The notes beneath the pieces are model-generated. The model searched no databases. It saw nothing but the letters and a program-made list of their open reading frames with translations, and was not told the origin of the DNA. Below, in pieces: positions 1-7,344 of a stretch of 12,171 nt of DNA. Location of the stretch: assembly GCA_903882765.1 (NCBI GenBank), contig CAIRYE010000193.1:1-12171 (forward strand). The letters run 5' to 3'. Source of the DNA: an uncultured Anaerolineae bacterium. GTDB taxonomy: Bacteria > Chloroflexota > Anaerolineae > Anaerolineales > Villigracilaceae. Every line of letters begins with the position of its first letter. The stretch's first letter is position 1. The position numbers were made by a program, and so were the translations under genes.

Positions 1-542
1 TGCTGAGCAGCCTCGCGCAGCAAATAACGATCTATCCTCCAGCCGGGAGTGGAGGCGATCACCAAGTCGGGTTTATATTTTTCAAATAGGTCTGAGTACA
101 ACCCTGGGATAAATTTCGATTGAGCCTTGACCAACCATTTGCGGGCGGCGCTGCTAGAACGCAGCAGTAGGGTAGCCAAATACGCCGGAACTAGCACTCC
201 AAACCGGAATTTGTTGGAGTTCTCCTTCCACACTTCATAGATATGGCTATCCTGCGCCTCGTTATTTACCCGCCAGCTTCCGCCAACCCTTCTTAGGTAA
301 CCTAGCAGCCATTGCGTACGATTCTCAACATTTTTATAGTATTGGTTCGCTTGACCCAGTTTAAGGCCATCGATGATCAGGCCATTCTTATTAAATTGGC
401 TGGCGATATGGCTGACGATCTCATCATCGGTAAGGAGCACCACTCGTACATTATTCTTGAGAAGCGTATCGACCACATCACTCTGCAAAAAGTAAATGAT
501 GGCCATTCCATGGTCTGCTGAAATTAAAACTGTTTTTGACAT
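1..542 (-). CDS. Probable GT-B-type glycosyltransferase, N-terminal part (partial)
   Basis: An open reading frame of 180 codons on the minus strand begins at ATG 542 and runs off the left edge, so the C-terminal part is missing. The protein opens with MSKTVLISADHG, a beta-strand followed by a Gly-containing turn. It continues with alternating hydrophobic strands (VRVVLLTDDE, then PDLVIASTPGW near residue 165) separated by helices. This is the look of the N-terminal Rossmann-like domain of GT-B glycosyltransferases and related surface-polysaccharide enzymes. No signal peptide or membrane anchor is visible. An in-frame TAA lies upstream with no other start codon between, which fixes the longest start at 542. 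No good ribosome binding site precedes it (the nearest, GAAAGG, is about 22 nt away), so translation from a short leader is assumed. The gene is divergent from the catabolic cluster and is probably unrelated to it. The reading frame is secure; the family is a tentative recognition because the donor-binding half lies outside the window. Confidence 0.6.
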   Translation of the reverse strand, partial: MSKTVLISADHGMAIIYFLQSDVVDTLLKNNVRVVLLTDDEIVSHIASQFNKNGLIIDGLKLGQANQYYKNVENRTQWLLGYLRRVGGSWRVNNEAQDSHIYEVWKENSNKFRFGVLVPAYLATLLLRSSSAARKWLVKAQSKFIPGLYSDLFEKYKPDLVIASTPGWRIDRYLLREAAQ

Positions 543-992
543 AATAGATTTAGAACCAAAAAAACCTTTCGTTCGTTATATGCTTGAATTCGCTTGATTC
601 AAACCTTGGGGGTAATCGGTAACGTACTCATTAATAAAGCCATTCAGCTTCAAGTAATTCCGTTATTATTGACTTCGCCACACTCACCTACAACATGGCG
701 CGCTTACCGAGCGCTAAAATTTTGTTCCTTTTTTCTTCAATTTCTATATTATTTGTGTAATTATAGTTTATTTCACCCGGCAAACTTCCATCCAACAACC
801 TATGCCATCGCTTATCTGTAAACGCTATTAATCTCCGTATTTGAACACCTCGTTGTTTGCGCAGATCCTTCGATAAGTACAATTTAGAAAAAAAATTGTG
901 TTCAGCAGGTTCAATACATTGGTCTATGATAGGGGATTGTTTAATGCCTGTTCTTTTCTTTAAACATGTGTCTATATCAGGATTATGGTCGA
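543..992. other. AT-rich divergent intergenic region without a convincing gene
   Basis: This gap separates the minus-strand glycosyltransferase from the GntR-led cluster. It contains the minus-strand promoter described separately. The longest other reading frame is on the minus strand, 999 to 688 (103 codons). It has ordinary-looking codons but no ribosome binding site, no recognisable domain, and a start codon overlapping the -35 box of the gntR promoter, so I do not annotate it as a gene. No tRNA, terminator or long repeat was recognised. Confidence 0.5.
575..602 (-). promoter_or_regulatory. Putative sigma-70 promoter for the minus-strand glycosyltransferase gene
   Basis: Read on the minus strand, TTGAAT (602-597) is followed after 16 bp by TATAAC (580-575). 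Transcription would start near 568, giving a leader of about 26 nt before ATG 542. The -35 box is also one arm of an inverted repeat, TTGAAT at 584-589 and ATTCAA at 597-602 with 7 bp between, which might be an operator. Both calls rest on consensus matching only. Confidence 0.4.
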
Positions 993-1021
993 TTGACATT
1001 TTTATTCAAATGTTTTATTAT
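993..1021 (+). promoter_or_regulatory. Strong sigma-70-type promoter of the gntR-led cluster
   Basis: A perfect -35 hexamer TTGACA (993-998) is followed by a 17-bp spacer and TATTAT (1016-1021), a 5/6 match to the -10 consensus. Transcription is expected to start near 1028, about 25 nt upstream of ATG 1053. This makes an upstream in-frame ATG at 966 very unlikely as the start of the regulator. The -10 box overlaps a tandem palindrome (1017-1040), so a protein bound there would block RNA polymerase. Confidence 0.7.
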
Positions 1022-1040
1022 CGATAATATTATCGATAAT
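1017..1040. promoter_or_regulatory. Two tandem copies of the 12-bp palindrome ATTATCGATAAT, candidate GntR operator
   Basis: ATTATCGATAAT occurs at 1017-1028 and again, directly abutting, at 1029-1040. Each copy is its own reverse complement, so the whole 24 bp is also a perfect palindrome. It overlaps the -10 box and the expected transcription start and ends 12 nt before the regulator's ATG. GntR/FCD repressors bind short palindromes as dimers, commonly in their own promoter, so this is most likely the autoregulatory operator, with room for two dimers side by side. I saw no other full copy in the window. Confidence 0.65.
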
Positions 1041-1052
1041 ACTTTGGTGACC

Positions 1053-1724
1053 ATGAAAATACAGCCGTCTCAAAAAAAACGAGTAGTAGACACCACCTAT
1101 GAGGCCATTTGCGAATCACTTTCAACAGGCATCTATAAGCCCGGGGATTGGTTACGGCAAGAGGCAATCGCTGAGAGTTGCGATGTTAGCCAAGTTACAG
1201 CACGAGACGCGCTAAACAGGTTGGTTTTAGAGGGCATGGCTGAACGCGTACCACGAAAAGGCGTACAGATACCGTATGTAACATCAGATGATCTAAAGGA
1301 TATTTATGAAATGCGCCTCATCACCGAGGCGATGGCATGGGAAGTGGCCGCGCATACGATCTCAGCTCGAGAACTTCAACATATGCGCGATATCCTCCCT
1401 TTGACCGGAACAAATGCCGACCCTAAATCTGTGGAAGTTACCAGACAAAAGAACAAAGAATTTCATATGACCGCCATTATGGCAAGCCGTCGCTGGACAT
1501 TGATCCACGTCCTTACCCCCCTCCTCAACTTTAACAACCTGCGATATCTCCTAACTTCTACCACGGAAGAAGTTCGCGTTGCAGATGGGCAACGGAATAT
1601 CGCCGACCACGCTGAGCTAATTAGCGCTCTAGAAGCTAGAAACCCAGCACTTACCCGCGAGCTGATCGTAAACCATATCAAACATGCTATGACAGACCGA
1701 CTATCCCTGCACAATAACAAATAG
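1053..1724 (+). CDS. GntR-family transcriptional regulator, FCD (FadR) subfamily
   Basis: Predicted 223-residue cytoplasmic DNA-binding protein. Residues about 10-75 form the GntR winged helix-turn-helix, with the typical run GIYKPGDWLRQEAIAE, then DVSQVTARDALNRLVLEG (the recognition helix region), then a wing around VPRKGV. Residues about 80-215 form an all-helical FCD effector domain; H138, H186 and H208 fall where FCD proteins place their metal-binding histidines. The position usually occupied by Asp, four residues before H138, is Asn134. ATG 1053 is chosen because the promoter and operator lie just upstream. GGTGA at 1046-1050 is a partial, rather close ribosome binding site, and GTG 1047 is an alternative start. 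The stop is 9 bp before the next gene, so the two are probably cotranscribed. FCD regulators usually sense small organic acids or amino-acid-like ligands, so it is likely the ligand-released repressor of this cluster. Confidence 0.88.
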   Translation: MKIQPSQKKRVVDTTYEAICESLSTGIYKPGDWLRQEAIAESCDVSQVTARDALNRLVLEGMAERVPRKGVQIPYVTSDDLKDIYEMRLITEAMAWEVAAHTISARELQHMRDILPLTGTNADPKSVEVTRQKNKEFHMTAIMASRRWTLIHVLTPLLNFNNLRYLLTSTTEEVRVADGQRNIADHAELISALEARNPALTRELIVNHIKHAMTDRLSLHNNK

Positions 1725-1733
1725 GAATACCTT

Positions 1734-2843
1734 ATGAATTCTCCAAAAATCGTTCGTATCGACCTACACAAAATAAACCTCGATTTCATCACCCCATTTA
1801 AGATAGCCCTTGGAGAAGCAAGGCGCGGCGAAGGCATCGCGGTTCGCATTTTTACTGATATCGGCATAACGGGGCTTGGGGAGGGATCACCATATTGGTT
1901 CATTGCTGGCGAAACGCAAGCTATCAGTTTTGAGGCGTCAAAAGCGATCGCTACACTCTTGCTTGGGAAAAATCCCCTCGAGATAGAGTCACGACTCAAC
2001 GAGATCGACGCGTTCATCGTACACAATAGCACGACCAAATCCGCCTTCGATATCGCACTTTATGATATTCTCGCAAAACATGCCGGGCTTCCACTATATG
2101 CCCTCCTTGGGGGTCAGAATCGGGAAATTATCACTGACTTTACCATCGGCATCGACACACCACAAAAAATGGCTCAAAAAGCTTTGGAGTATGTTTCTGA
2201 AGGAGCTTGTTCTTTGAAGGTGAAATTGGGAACCAATCATGATGACGATGTCCGACGCATTCAGGCCATTCGCGAAGCGGTAGGTATGGAATTGTCTATT
2301 CAGTTAGATGCCAACCAAGGGTGGGATACCGTCACCGCGATCTCCACTCTCCAAGACCTAGCCAAGTATAAGATCAACTTCTGCGAAGAACCCGTAGCCC
2401 ATTGGAATAACAAGGCTTTGAAAAGAGTCCATGAACTCAGCCCCATACCCATTATGGCGGATGAATCCATCTTCGATCATCACGACGCTCTACGGCTTGC
2501 GGAAATGGGTGCGTGTGATTACTTCAATATTAAATTAGCGAAATCTGGTGGAATTCACACTGGGTTAAAGATCAATGCCATCGGCGAAGCGGCTGGTATA
2601 CCTTGTATGGTTGGCGGAATGTTTGAGACCCGCGTGGGAATTAGCGCGGGGGCGCATCTTATCGCTGCTCGCTCGAATATCATATTCGCGGATCTTGATA
2701 CCGTTCATCATTATGCCGAAGACCCCGTGATAGGTGGGGCTGTTTTCGATGGTTGCAAGGTTAGCATTCCAGAAACACCCGGGCATGGCGCAGATTTTGA
2801 CCCGTTGTTTCTTAACAAAATGGAGAAAATCACGATCGAGTGA
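1734..2843 (+). CDS. Enolase-superfamily dipeptide epimerase (L-Ala-D/L-Glu epimerase type)
   Basis: A 369-residue protein of full family length. Residues about 1-125 are the capping domain and about 130-340 the barrel. Visible catalytic elements are the K162-V-K164 motif, the metal ligands D192 (in LDANQGW), E218 (in CEEP) and D243 (in ADES), and K267 (in NIKLAKSGG). The stretch GGMFETRVGISAGAHL and the D320-L-D322 motif are typical of dipeptide epimerases, where the acidic pair holds the substrate's free amino group. This separates it from muconate cycloisomerase and o-succinylbenzoate synthase. The family reaction is Mg2+-dependent inversion at the alpha carbon of the second residue of a dipeptide, classically L-Ala-D-Glu to L-Ala-L-Glu, used in murein peptide recycling. 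The exact dipeptide preference cannot be read here. The ribosome binding site AGGA (1723-1726) overlaps the end of the gntR stop codon, indicating an operon. Confidence 0.88.
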   Translation: MNSPKIVRIDLHKINLDFITPFKIALGEARRGEGIAVRIFTDIGITGLGEGSPYWFIAGETQAISFEASKAIATLLLGKNPLEIESRLNEIDAFIVHNSTTKSAFDIALYDILAKHAGLPLYALLGGQNREIITDFTIGIDTPQKMAQKALEYVSEGACSLKVKLGTNHDDDVRRIQAIREAVGMELSIQLDANQGWDTVTAISTLQDLAKYKINFCEEPVAHWNNKALKRVHELSPIPIMADESIFDHHDALRLAEMGACDYFNIKLAKSGGIHTGLKINAIGEAAGIPCMVGGMFETRVGISAGAHLIAARSNIIFADLDTVHHYAEDPVIGGAVFDGCKVSIPETPGHGADFDPLFLNKMEKITIE

Positions 2844-2882
2844 AATTCGTTCAATTTTATCTAGTGAGAAGGAGAATGAAAA

Positions 2883-4214
2883 ATGAAAAATCCTAGTACT
2901 TATTTCAGCTGGGGAAGAATTGTCCTTGTTTGTTTCATCACTGCCTCGACCGAACTGATGTGGACCCTCTACAACACCTACGTTCCCATCTGGCTTCAGG
3001 CTGGCAACCCCGCATTCAACCTCGGAACAGAAGCAAACGTAACCATAGGCTTTGGCCTTGGCGCTTTTGTTACAGGGTTGATCCTAACGCTGGATAACAT
3101 TGCCGGCTTGTTCATTAGCCCGGTAGTCGGCTTGATCAGCGATACCACTCGCAGCCGTTTTGGCCGACGGAAACCTTGGATCATTTTCACTATGCCTGTG
3201 ATGATCCTCGCCTTTATTCTGATACCAGTTTTCGTAATGGCTATCCCGGCCGATCTAAACGGTCAAACAGCAAAGCTGACCCCTTATCTAGTTCCGTTCA
3301 TTCTAATGCTGGTCGTAATGCTGATCGCGTACGCGGTCATACGCACCCCGGCGGATGTCATTATGTATGACATAACACCATCCAAAAATCGATCTATGGC
3401 GAATGCCATCGCTAACTTTATCGGCGCTGGTTTTGGTGTTATTGGGGCTATCATCGGGGCCATGCTATTCGATGTCAATCCCGGCCTCCCCTTCTGGGTT
3501 GGCGCAGGTTTATCAGCGATTGTAGTATCCCTCGTTGCGGTACGAATAACCGAGCCCCCATTGGCTGAGATCGAACCAGGCGAGCAGAACACACTTTCTC
3601 CAAAAGACACCCTAAAAGAATTGCTATCTCTCCCAAAAGAAAGCCAACGCAGCTTGGTTTTCCTTTACCTGAGTGTCTTTTTTAGTTACTTTGCTTTCGG
3701 TCAACTAGGTTCTTTCGCCAGCTCCTACGGTGTATCTGTACTAAATATGAGCGTGGGCGATTCTGGCATGCTGTACGCTGCTGGTGGCGCTGCTTTCATT
3801 TTAGGTGCTTTACCAACTGGCTACATTCTTAAACACATCACCCGCAAAGTATCTTCCCTAATCGGTTTTGCCGCGTTCGCAATTATGGGATTAGTGATCT
3901 ATTTATTCCCCAACCAAAACGTAGTTTGGCCAATGCTGGCGGTCGGTGGATTTTTATGGGCGCTAGTTTGGGTTCCTCAGGTTCCTATGGTAATGGATGC
4001 TGTACCAAGCGATCGAGTACTCGGGTCACTAGAAGGCGTCATGGCGATCTTTAGGATGCTCGGTTACATTCTCGGACCCCTGGTTGGCGGATTTGTGGTC
4101 GAAAAGTTCGGCAACAACTACAGCAATATCTGGCTAGTGGTGGTGGTTGGCTCCATCCTCGGCGGTTTGATGTTATTACCGGTCACCAAGGGTGAAGTTC
4201 GAGCAGAGGTATAA
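2883..4214 (+). CDS. MFS transporter, GPH/MFS_2-like
   Basis: A 443-residue, very hydrophobic inner-membrane protein with about 12 predicted transmembrane segments, six on each side of a polar central loop at about residues 222-252. The loop between helices 2 and 3 holds the diagnostic motif SDTTRSRFGRRKPWI (residues 86-100), the form found in the glycoside-pentoside-hexuronide (MelB-like) and sucrose-transporter branches. Such proteins are secondary symporters. The specificity is not visible; the neighbouring peptidases and epimerase suggest uptake of a small peptide or peptide conjugate. A strong ribosome binding site, AGAAGGAGA (2867-2875), sits 7 nt before ATG 2883, which supports the start. 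The gene follows the epimerase by 39 bp with no terminator. Its position resembles that of the mlrD transporter in microcystin-degradation clusters, though that parallel is at the superfamily level only. Confidence 0.85.
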   Translation: MKNPSTYFSWGRIVLVCFITASTELMWTLYNTYVPIWLQAGNPAFNLGTEANVTIGFGLGAFVTGLILTLDNIAGLFISPVVGLISDTTRSRFGRRKPWIIFTMPVMILAFILIPVFVMAIPADLNGQTAKLTPYLVPFILMLVVMLIAYAVIRTPADVIMYDITPSKNRSMANAIANFIGAGFGVIGAIIGAMLFDVNPGLPFWVGAGLSAIVVSLVAVRITEPPLAEIEPGEQNTLSPKDTLKELLSLPKESQRSLVFLYLSVFFSYFAFGQLGSFASSYGVSVLNMSVGDSGMLYAAGGAAFILGALPTGYILKHITRKVSSLIGFAAFAIMGLVIYLFPNQNVVWPMLAVGGFLWALVWVPQVPMVMDAVPSDRVLGSLEGVMAIFRMLGYILGPLVGGFVVEKFGNNYSNIWLVVVVGSILGGLMLLPVTKGEVRAEV

Positions 4215-4249
4215 ACTCCGATAATTTCAAGCGCTTGACCGAGAAGATC

Positions 4250-5728
4250 ATGGACATAAAAAAAGCTGAAACTTACATCGAAAACGCCCTAAAAGAATGG
4301 AACATACCCGGTGGCGCGGTCTCTCTAATTGTCAATGGCGAGATCCTTTCAAGCCGTGGGTACGGAGTTCGTGAATTAGGGAAGCCTGACACGGTCAACA
4401 ATTCCACCCGTTTCGCCATCGGATCTTGCTCCAAGGCATTCACCGCCGCGATCCTTGGAGCGTTAGTGGATGAAGGCAAACTAAGTTGGGACGATAAAAT
4501 TGTCAAATTTTTGCCTGATTTTAAGTTGTATGACCCTTGGGTGACAGAACATGTTACTGTTCGTGATATGCTCTGCCACCGCACAGGGACCATGCGTAGC
4601 ATCCGCATAATGAACCGAGATCGGGTTTTCGACGCTGACGACTATATCCAACGGATGGAGTTCCTGCGACCGATTGGCGATTTTCGCACACGCTTTGGGT
4701 ACAACAATCCACATTATCTCGTAGCCGGCAAAGTCGCCGAGGTTGTTAGCGGAATGAAGTGGCAAGAGCTTTGTCAGAAATATCTCTTCGCACCCCTCGG
4801 GATGAATTCTAGCGTAGCAACATATCAAGAACTGCTCGCCTCTAGCGCTACAAATTGCGCCTCACCCCACGCCAACCTTGACGGTGGGTTTGTTCCTGCC
4901 GAATTGCGAGCGGCCGATCCGGTTAAGCCCATTCCGTGGACGGATTATGGCGAAAACTCCGCTGGCTCCATCATCTCCAATTTACAGGATATGACCAAAT
5001 GGGTGCAAATGTTATTGCAAAACGGTATGTACGACGGGAAACAGGTACTCAGCCCAGAAGTGATAACGGAAATGACCAGTCCCCAAATGATCATTAAACC
5101 AAATGAATCGGAAATGGATGTCATTACTTCCGTTGGGCTGAAATCAAATATTATGTCCTATGGTTTGGGGTGGTATGTAACTGATTACCGTGGAACCAAG
5201 ATGGTATTCCATCCCGGGCAGTTACACGGTTTTGTCGCGGCAATCGCATTATTGCCAGAGTTAAAGATTGGTGGGGTTATCCTGCTCAATGTCTACCAAA
5301 CCATTCTTCATCCTATGCTAGGTTATTTTCTTTTCGATTCCATCTTGGGATTCGACCGTGACTACAGCGGAGAGATGAAAACCATGCTCAGCCAATGGAG
5401 GGCAGGCGCTGAAATAGAGATTCAGGGGATGTTAGCGTCTCGACCGAACCCAAAACAAGCCGCTTTACCGCTCGAAGGGCTGGCCGGCACCTATGTAAGT
5501 GACCTCTTCGGTGAAATTTTCATCACGCTCGAGGGCGAAAAACTCTTTCACCGCTACGGAGAAACCGACCTTTTTACCGCCGACCTGGATTTATGGGAAG
5601 GCCTTACCTTCGTAGTGGAATACCGCAACAAGATCAACCCTCCAGAATTTCTGACCTTTATTTCAGACGAACATGGCATTGTTACAAGTTTAGAGGTAAA
5701 GGACGTGGATCTCTTTCGCCGAAAGTGA
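4250..5728 (+). CDS. S12-family serine hydrolase (class C beta-lactamase fold) with C-terminal DUF3471-like domain
   Basis: A 492-residue protein counted from ATG 4250. A TTG at 4235 would add five residues but has no ribosome binding site; GAGAAG at 4241-4246 lies just before the ATG. The catalytic domain, residues about 5-370, has the three penicillin-recognising motifs: S59-C-S-K62 (nucleophile and base), Y151-N-N153, and H321-P-G323 in place of KTG. The HxG form is common in esterases and D-peptidases of this fold rather than true beta-lactamases. Residues about 405-490 form a separate beta-rich module (LAGTYVSDLFGEI onward) resembling DUF3471, often attached to S12 proteins. There is no signal peptide, so it should act in the cytoplasm on imported substrate. 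It may be a D-aminopeptidase, D-stereospecific peptidase or esterase; MlrB of microcystin degradation belongs to the same family. It lies 35 bp after the transporter and is followed by a terminator hairpin. Confidence 0.87.
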   Translation: MDIKKAETYIENALKEWNIPGGAVSLIVNGEILSSRGYGVRELGKPDTVNNSTRFAIGSCSKAFTAAILGALVDEGKLSWDDKIVKFLPDFKLYDPWVTEHVTVRDMLCHRTGTMRSIRIMNRDRVFDADDYIQRMEFLRPIGDFRTRFGYNNPHYLVAGKVAEVVSGMKWQELCQKYLFAPLGMNSSVATYQELLASSATNCASPHANLDGGFVPAELRAADPVKPIPWTDYGENSAGSIISNLQDMTKWVQMLLQNGMYDGKQVLSPEVITEMTSPQMIIKPNESEMDVITSVGLKSNIMSYGLGWYVTDYRGTKMVFHPGQLHGFVAAIALLPELKIGGVILLNVYQTILHPMLGYFLFDSILGFDRDYSGEMKTMLSQWRAGAEIEIQGMLASRPNPKQAALPLEGLAGTYVSDLFGEIFITLEGEKLFHRYGETDLFTADLDLWEGLTFVVEYRNKINPPEFLTFISDEHGIVTSLEVKDVDLFRRK

Positions 5729-5756
5729 ACCCGGCCGAGCAAAAATACATGGTTGC

Positions 5757-5805
5757 GAAGCATAAAGGCACGGGGTGTATTTCGTGCCTTTATGTTTCTT
5801 TAGTT
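5757..5805 (+). terminator. Rho-independent terminator or attenuator inside the cluster
   Basis: CATAAAGGCACG (5761-5772) and CGTGCCTTTATG (5783-5794) form a perfect 12-bp stem around a 10-nt loop. In RNA it can extend by four more pairs (one G-U) to 5757-5798. A T-rich run, TTTCTTTAGTT, follows at 5795-5805. It sits 28 bp after the first S12 stop codon and 43 bp before the M81 gene. It would end or reduce transcription between the two halves of the cluster; the opposite strand lacks a T-run, so it works in one direction. No convincing separate promoter is visible between it and the M81 gene, so partial readthrough is likely. Confidence 0.8.
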
Positions 5806-5847
5806 CAATTGTTTATTCCTTGAACGTGAAAATACTTAGGAGAGCCC

Positions 5848-7344
5848 ATGCCGCGTATCGCTGTCGCAGGTTTCCAGCACGAAACGAATACTTTTTCCCC
5901 TATCCCAACTACATTTGAAGATTTCACCAATGGAGGGATCAATACACCCAGCATTCTTAAGGGAAGCGATATCTTATATTTTCAAAGCCGCGAGATGAAC
6001 AACGCGACCAGCGGGTTTTTACGCAAGGCAACCGACCTTGGTATGGATTGCGTGCCATTACTTTGGGCGGAATGTGAACCATCGGACAAAATGTCCGAAG
6101 ACACTTTTGAACATTTGATGAAGTTATTCGAAGATGAATTCAGAACATCCGCGCCTTTCGATGGTGTTTTTCTCGACCTACACGGCGCAATGATCTATGG
6201 CTACTACCAAGACGGGGAATCAGAAATACTGCGACGTATTCGCCTGATCGTTGGGGGGATACCCATTGTGACTTCCTTGGATCTTCACGGCAATATCGCG
6301 CCCGCCTCATTTGATCTTGCCTCCGCCATGATCGGCTATCGCACCTACCCCCACGTGGATATCTACGAAACAGGTGAACGATGCGCGCTAATGCTTGACC
6401 ACTTAGTAAGAGGGAAGGCTGTATTTAAATCGTTTGGCCAACTTCCCTTTCTCATTCCAACATCAAGCCAACTTACGAGCAGGGAACCGTTGCTCTCAAT
6501 TTACGGATGCCTTGACGAACTCGATGTTCTCTCTGCTACCATAATGCTCGGCTTTCCCCCCGGCGATGTAGAATGCGCTGGTCCTTCTGTTCTCACTTAT
6601 GCGGATACTCAAGCCAAGGCGAATTTGGCGATGGGAAAACTTCGCCAAAGCCTTCTTAATCATGAAGGTGAGTTCACTTCTAAGCTAACAACGATGGAAA
6701 TCGCGATTGAACAAGCGATCGACCTATCAAAAAAGAACACCAAACCGATCATCCTTGCCGACGTTCAGGATAACCCCGGCGGCGGTTCTGGCTCCGATTC
6801 AGTTTGGATCTTGAATGAACTGATCAGATTGGATGTTCAAGATGCCGCAATTGGATTGATGTACGACCCCGAAGTGGCTGAGCTCGCCCATATCGCCGGT
6901 GAGGGAGCTAGCATCCAACTGGACCTAGGTGGCAAGATGCTGCCCGGGCACACCCCTTGCCATGGTACTTTTCAAGTGATCAAATTACTTGAAGGCGATA
7001 TCGAAGGGACAGGGCCGATGGCAAAGGGCATGATCATCAACCTTGGAAAAATGGCCCTTCTAAAGATCGGCGGCATTTATATTTCAGTAGCCAGCGCGCG
7101 GGTGCAGGCAGCCGACCAAGCCGTGTTCACAGCTTTTGGGCTTGACCCAAGCAAAATGAAGATATTAGTACTAAAGAGTTTCGTGCATTTTAGGGCGGCC
7201 TTCGAGGAAATTGCGGCCGAGATCATTGAAGTTGAGGCCCCTGGCGCGGAGTTTGATGACCCCGCCAAAGTTCGATACACCCATCTACGAATAGGAATGC
7301 GTTTGGGTGGAAATGGACCTGTTTTTGAAGGAGCATCCCGATGA
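5848..7344 (+). CDS. M81-family metallopeptidase (MlrC/microcystinase C-like)
   Basis: A 498-residue protein matching the usual length of the family. The N-terminal domain (about 1-290, DUF1485 type) begins with the signature GFQHETNTF (8-16) and contains D110-L-H112-G, D145-L-H147-G-N and Y167-P-H169-V-D171, which hold the presumed zinc-binding Asp and His residues. The C-terminal MlrC domain (about 300-490) has DNPGGGSGSDS (308-318) and K443-S-x-x-H447-F-R. All hallmark motifs are intact. MlrC, the founding member, cleaves linearised microcystin and its tetrapeptide at a D-Glu-linked bond; other members are uncharacterised, so the substrate here is open. There is no signal peptide, so it is cytoplasmic. 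The ribosome binding site AGGAG (5838-5842) lies 5 nt before the ATG. The stop codon overlaps the next gene's start (ATGA), so the two hydrolases are probably translationally coupled. Confidence 0.9.
   Translation: MPRIAVAGFQHETNTFSPIPTTFEDFTNGGINTPSILKGSDILYFQSREMNNATSGFLRKATDLGMDCVPLLWAECEPSDKMSEDTFEHLMKLFEDEFRTSAPFDGVFLDLHGAMIYGYYQDGESEILRRIRLIVGGIPIVTSLDLHGNIAPASFDLASAMIGYRTYPHVDIYETGERCALMLDHLVRGKAVFKSFGQLPFLIPTSSQLTSREPLLSIYGCLDELDVLSATIMLGFPPGDVECAGPSVLTYADTQAKANLAMGKLRQSLLNHEGEFTSKLTTMEIAIEQAIDLSKKNTKPIILADVQDNPGGGSGSDSVWILNELIRLDVQDAAIGLMYDPEVAELAHIAGEGASIQLDLGGKMLPGHTPCHGTFQVIKLLEGDIEGTGPMAKGMIINLGKMALLKIGGIYISVASARVQAADQAVFTAFGLDPSKMKILVLKSFVHFRAAFEEIAAEIIEVEAPGAEFDDPAKVRYTHLRIGMRLGGNGPVFEGASR

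Noticed and set aside
966..1052. Upstream in-frame ATG at 966 that would extend the GntR regulator by 29 residues
   Set aside because: The extension would span a near-consensus promoter and the tandem palindrome, and the added residues do not resemble a GntR N-terminus; ATG 1053 fits the family.
4235..4249. TTG start five codons upstream for the first S12 hydrolase
   Set aside because: No ribosome binding site precedes it, while GAGAAG lies just before ATG 4250 and the domain begins right after.
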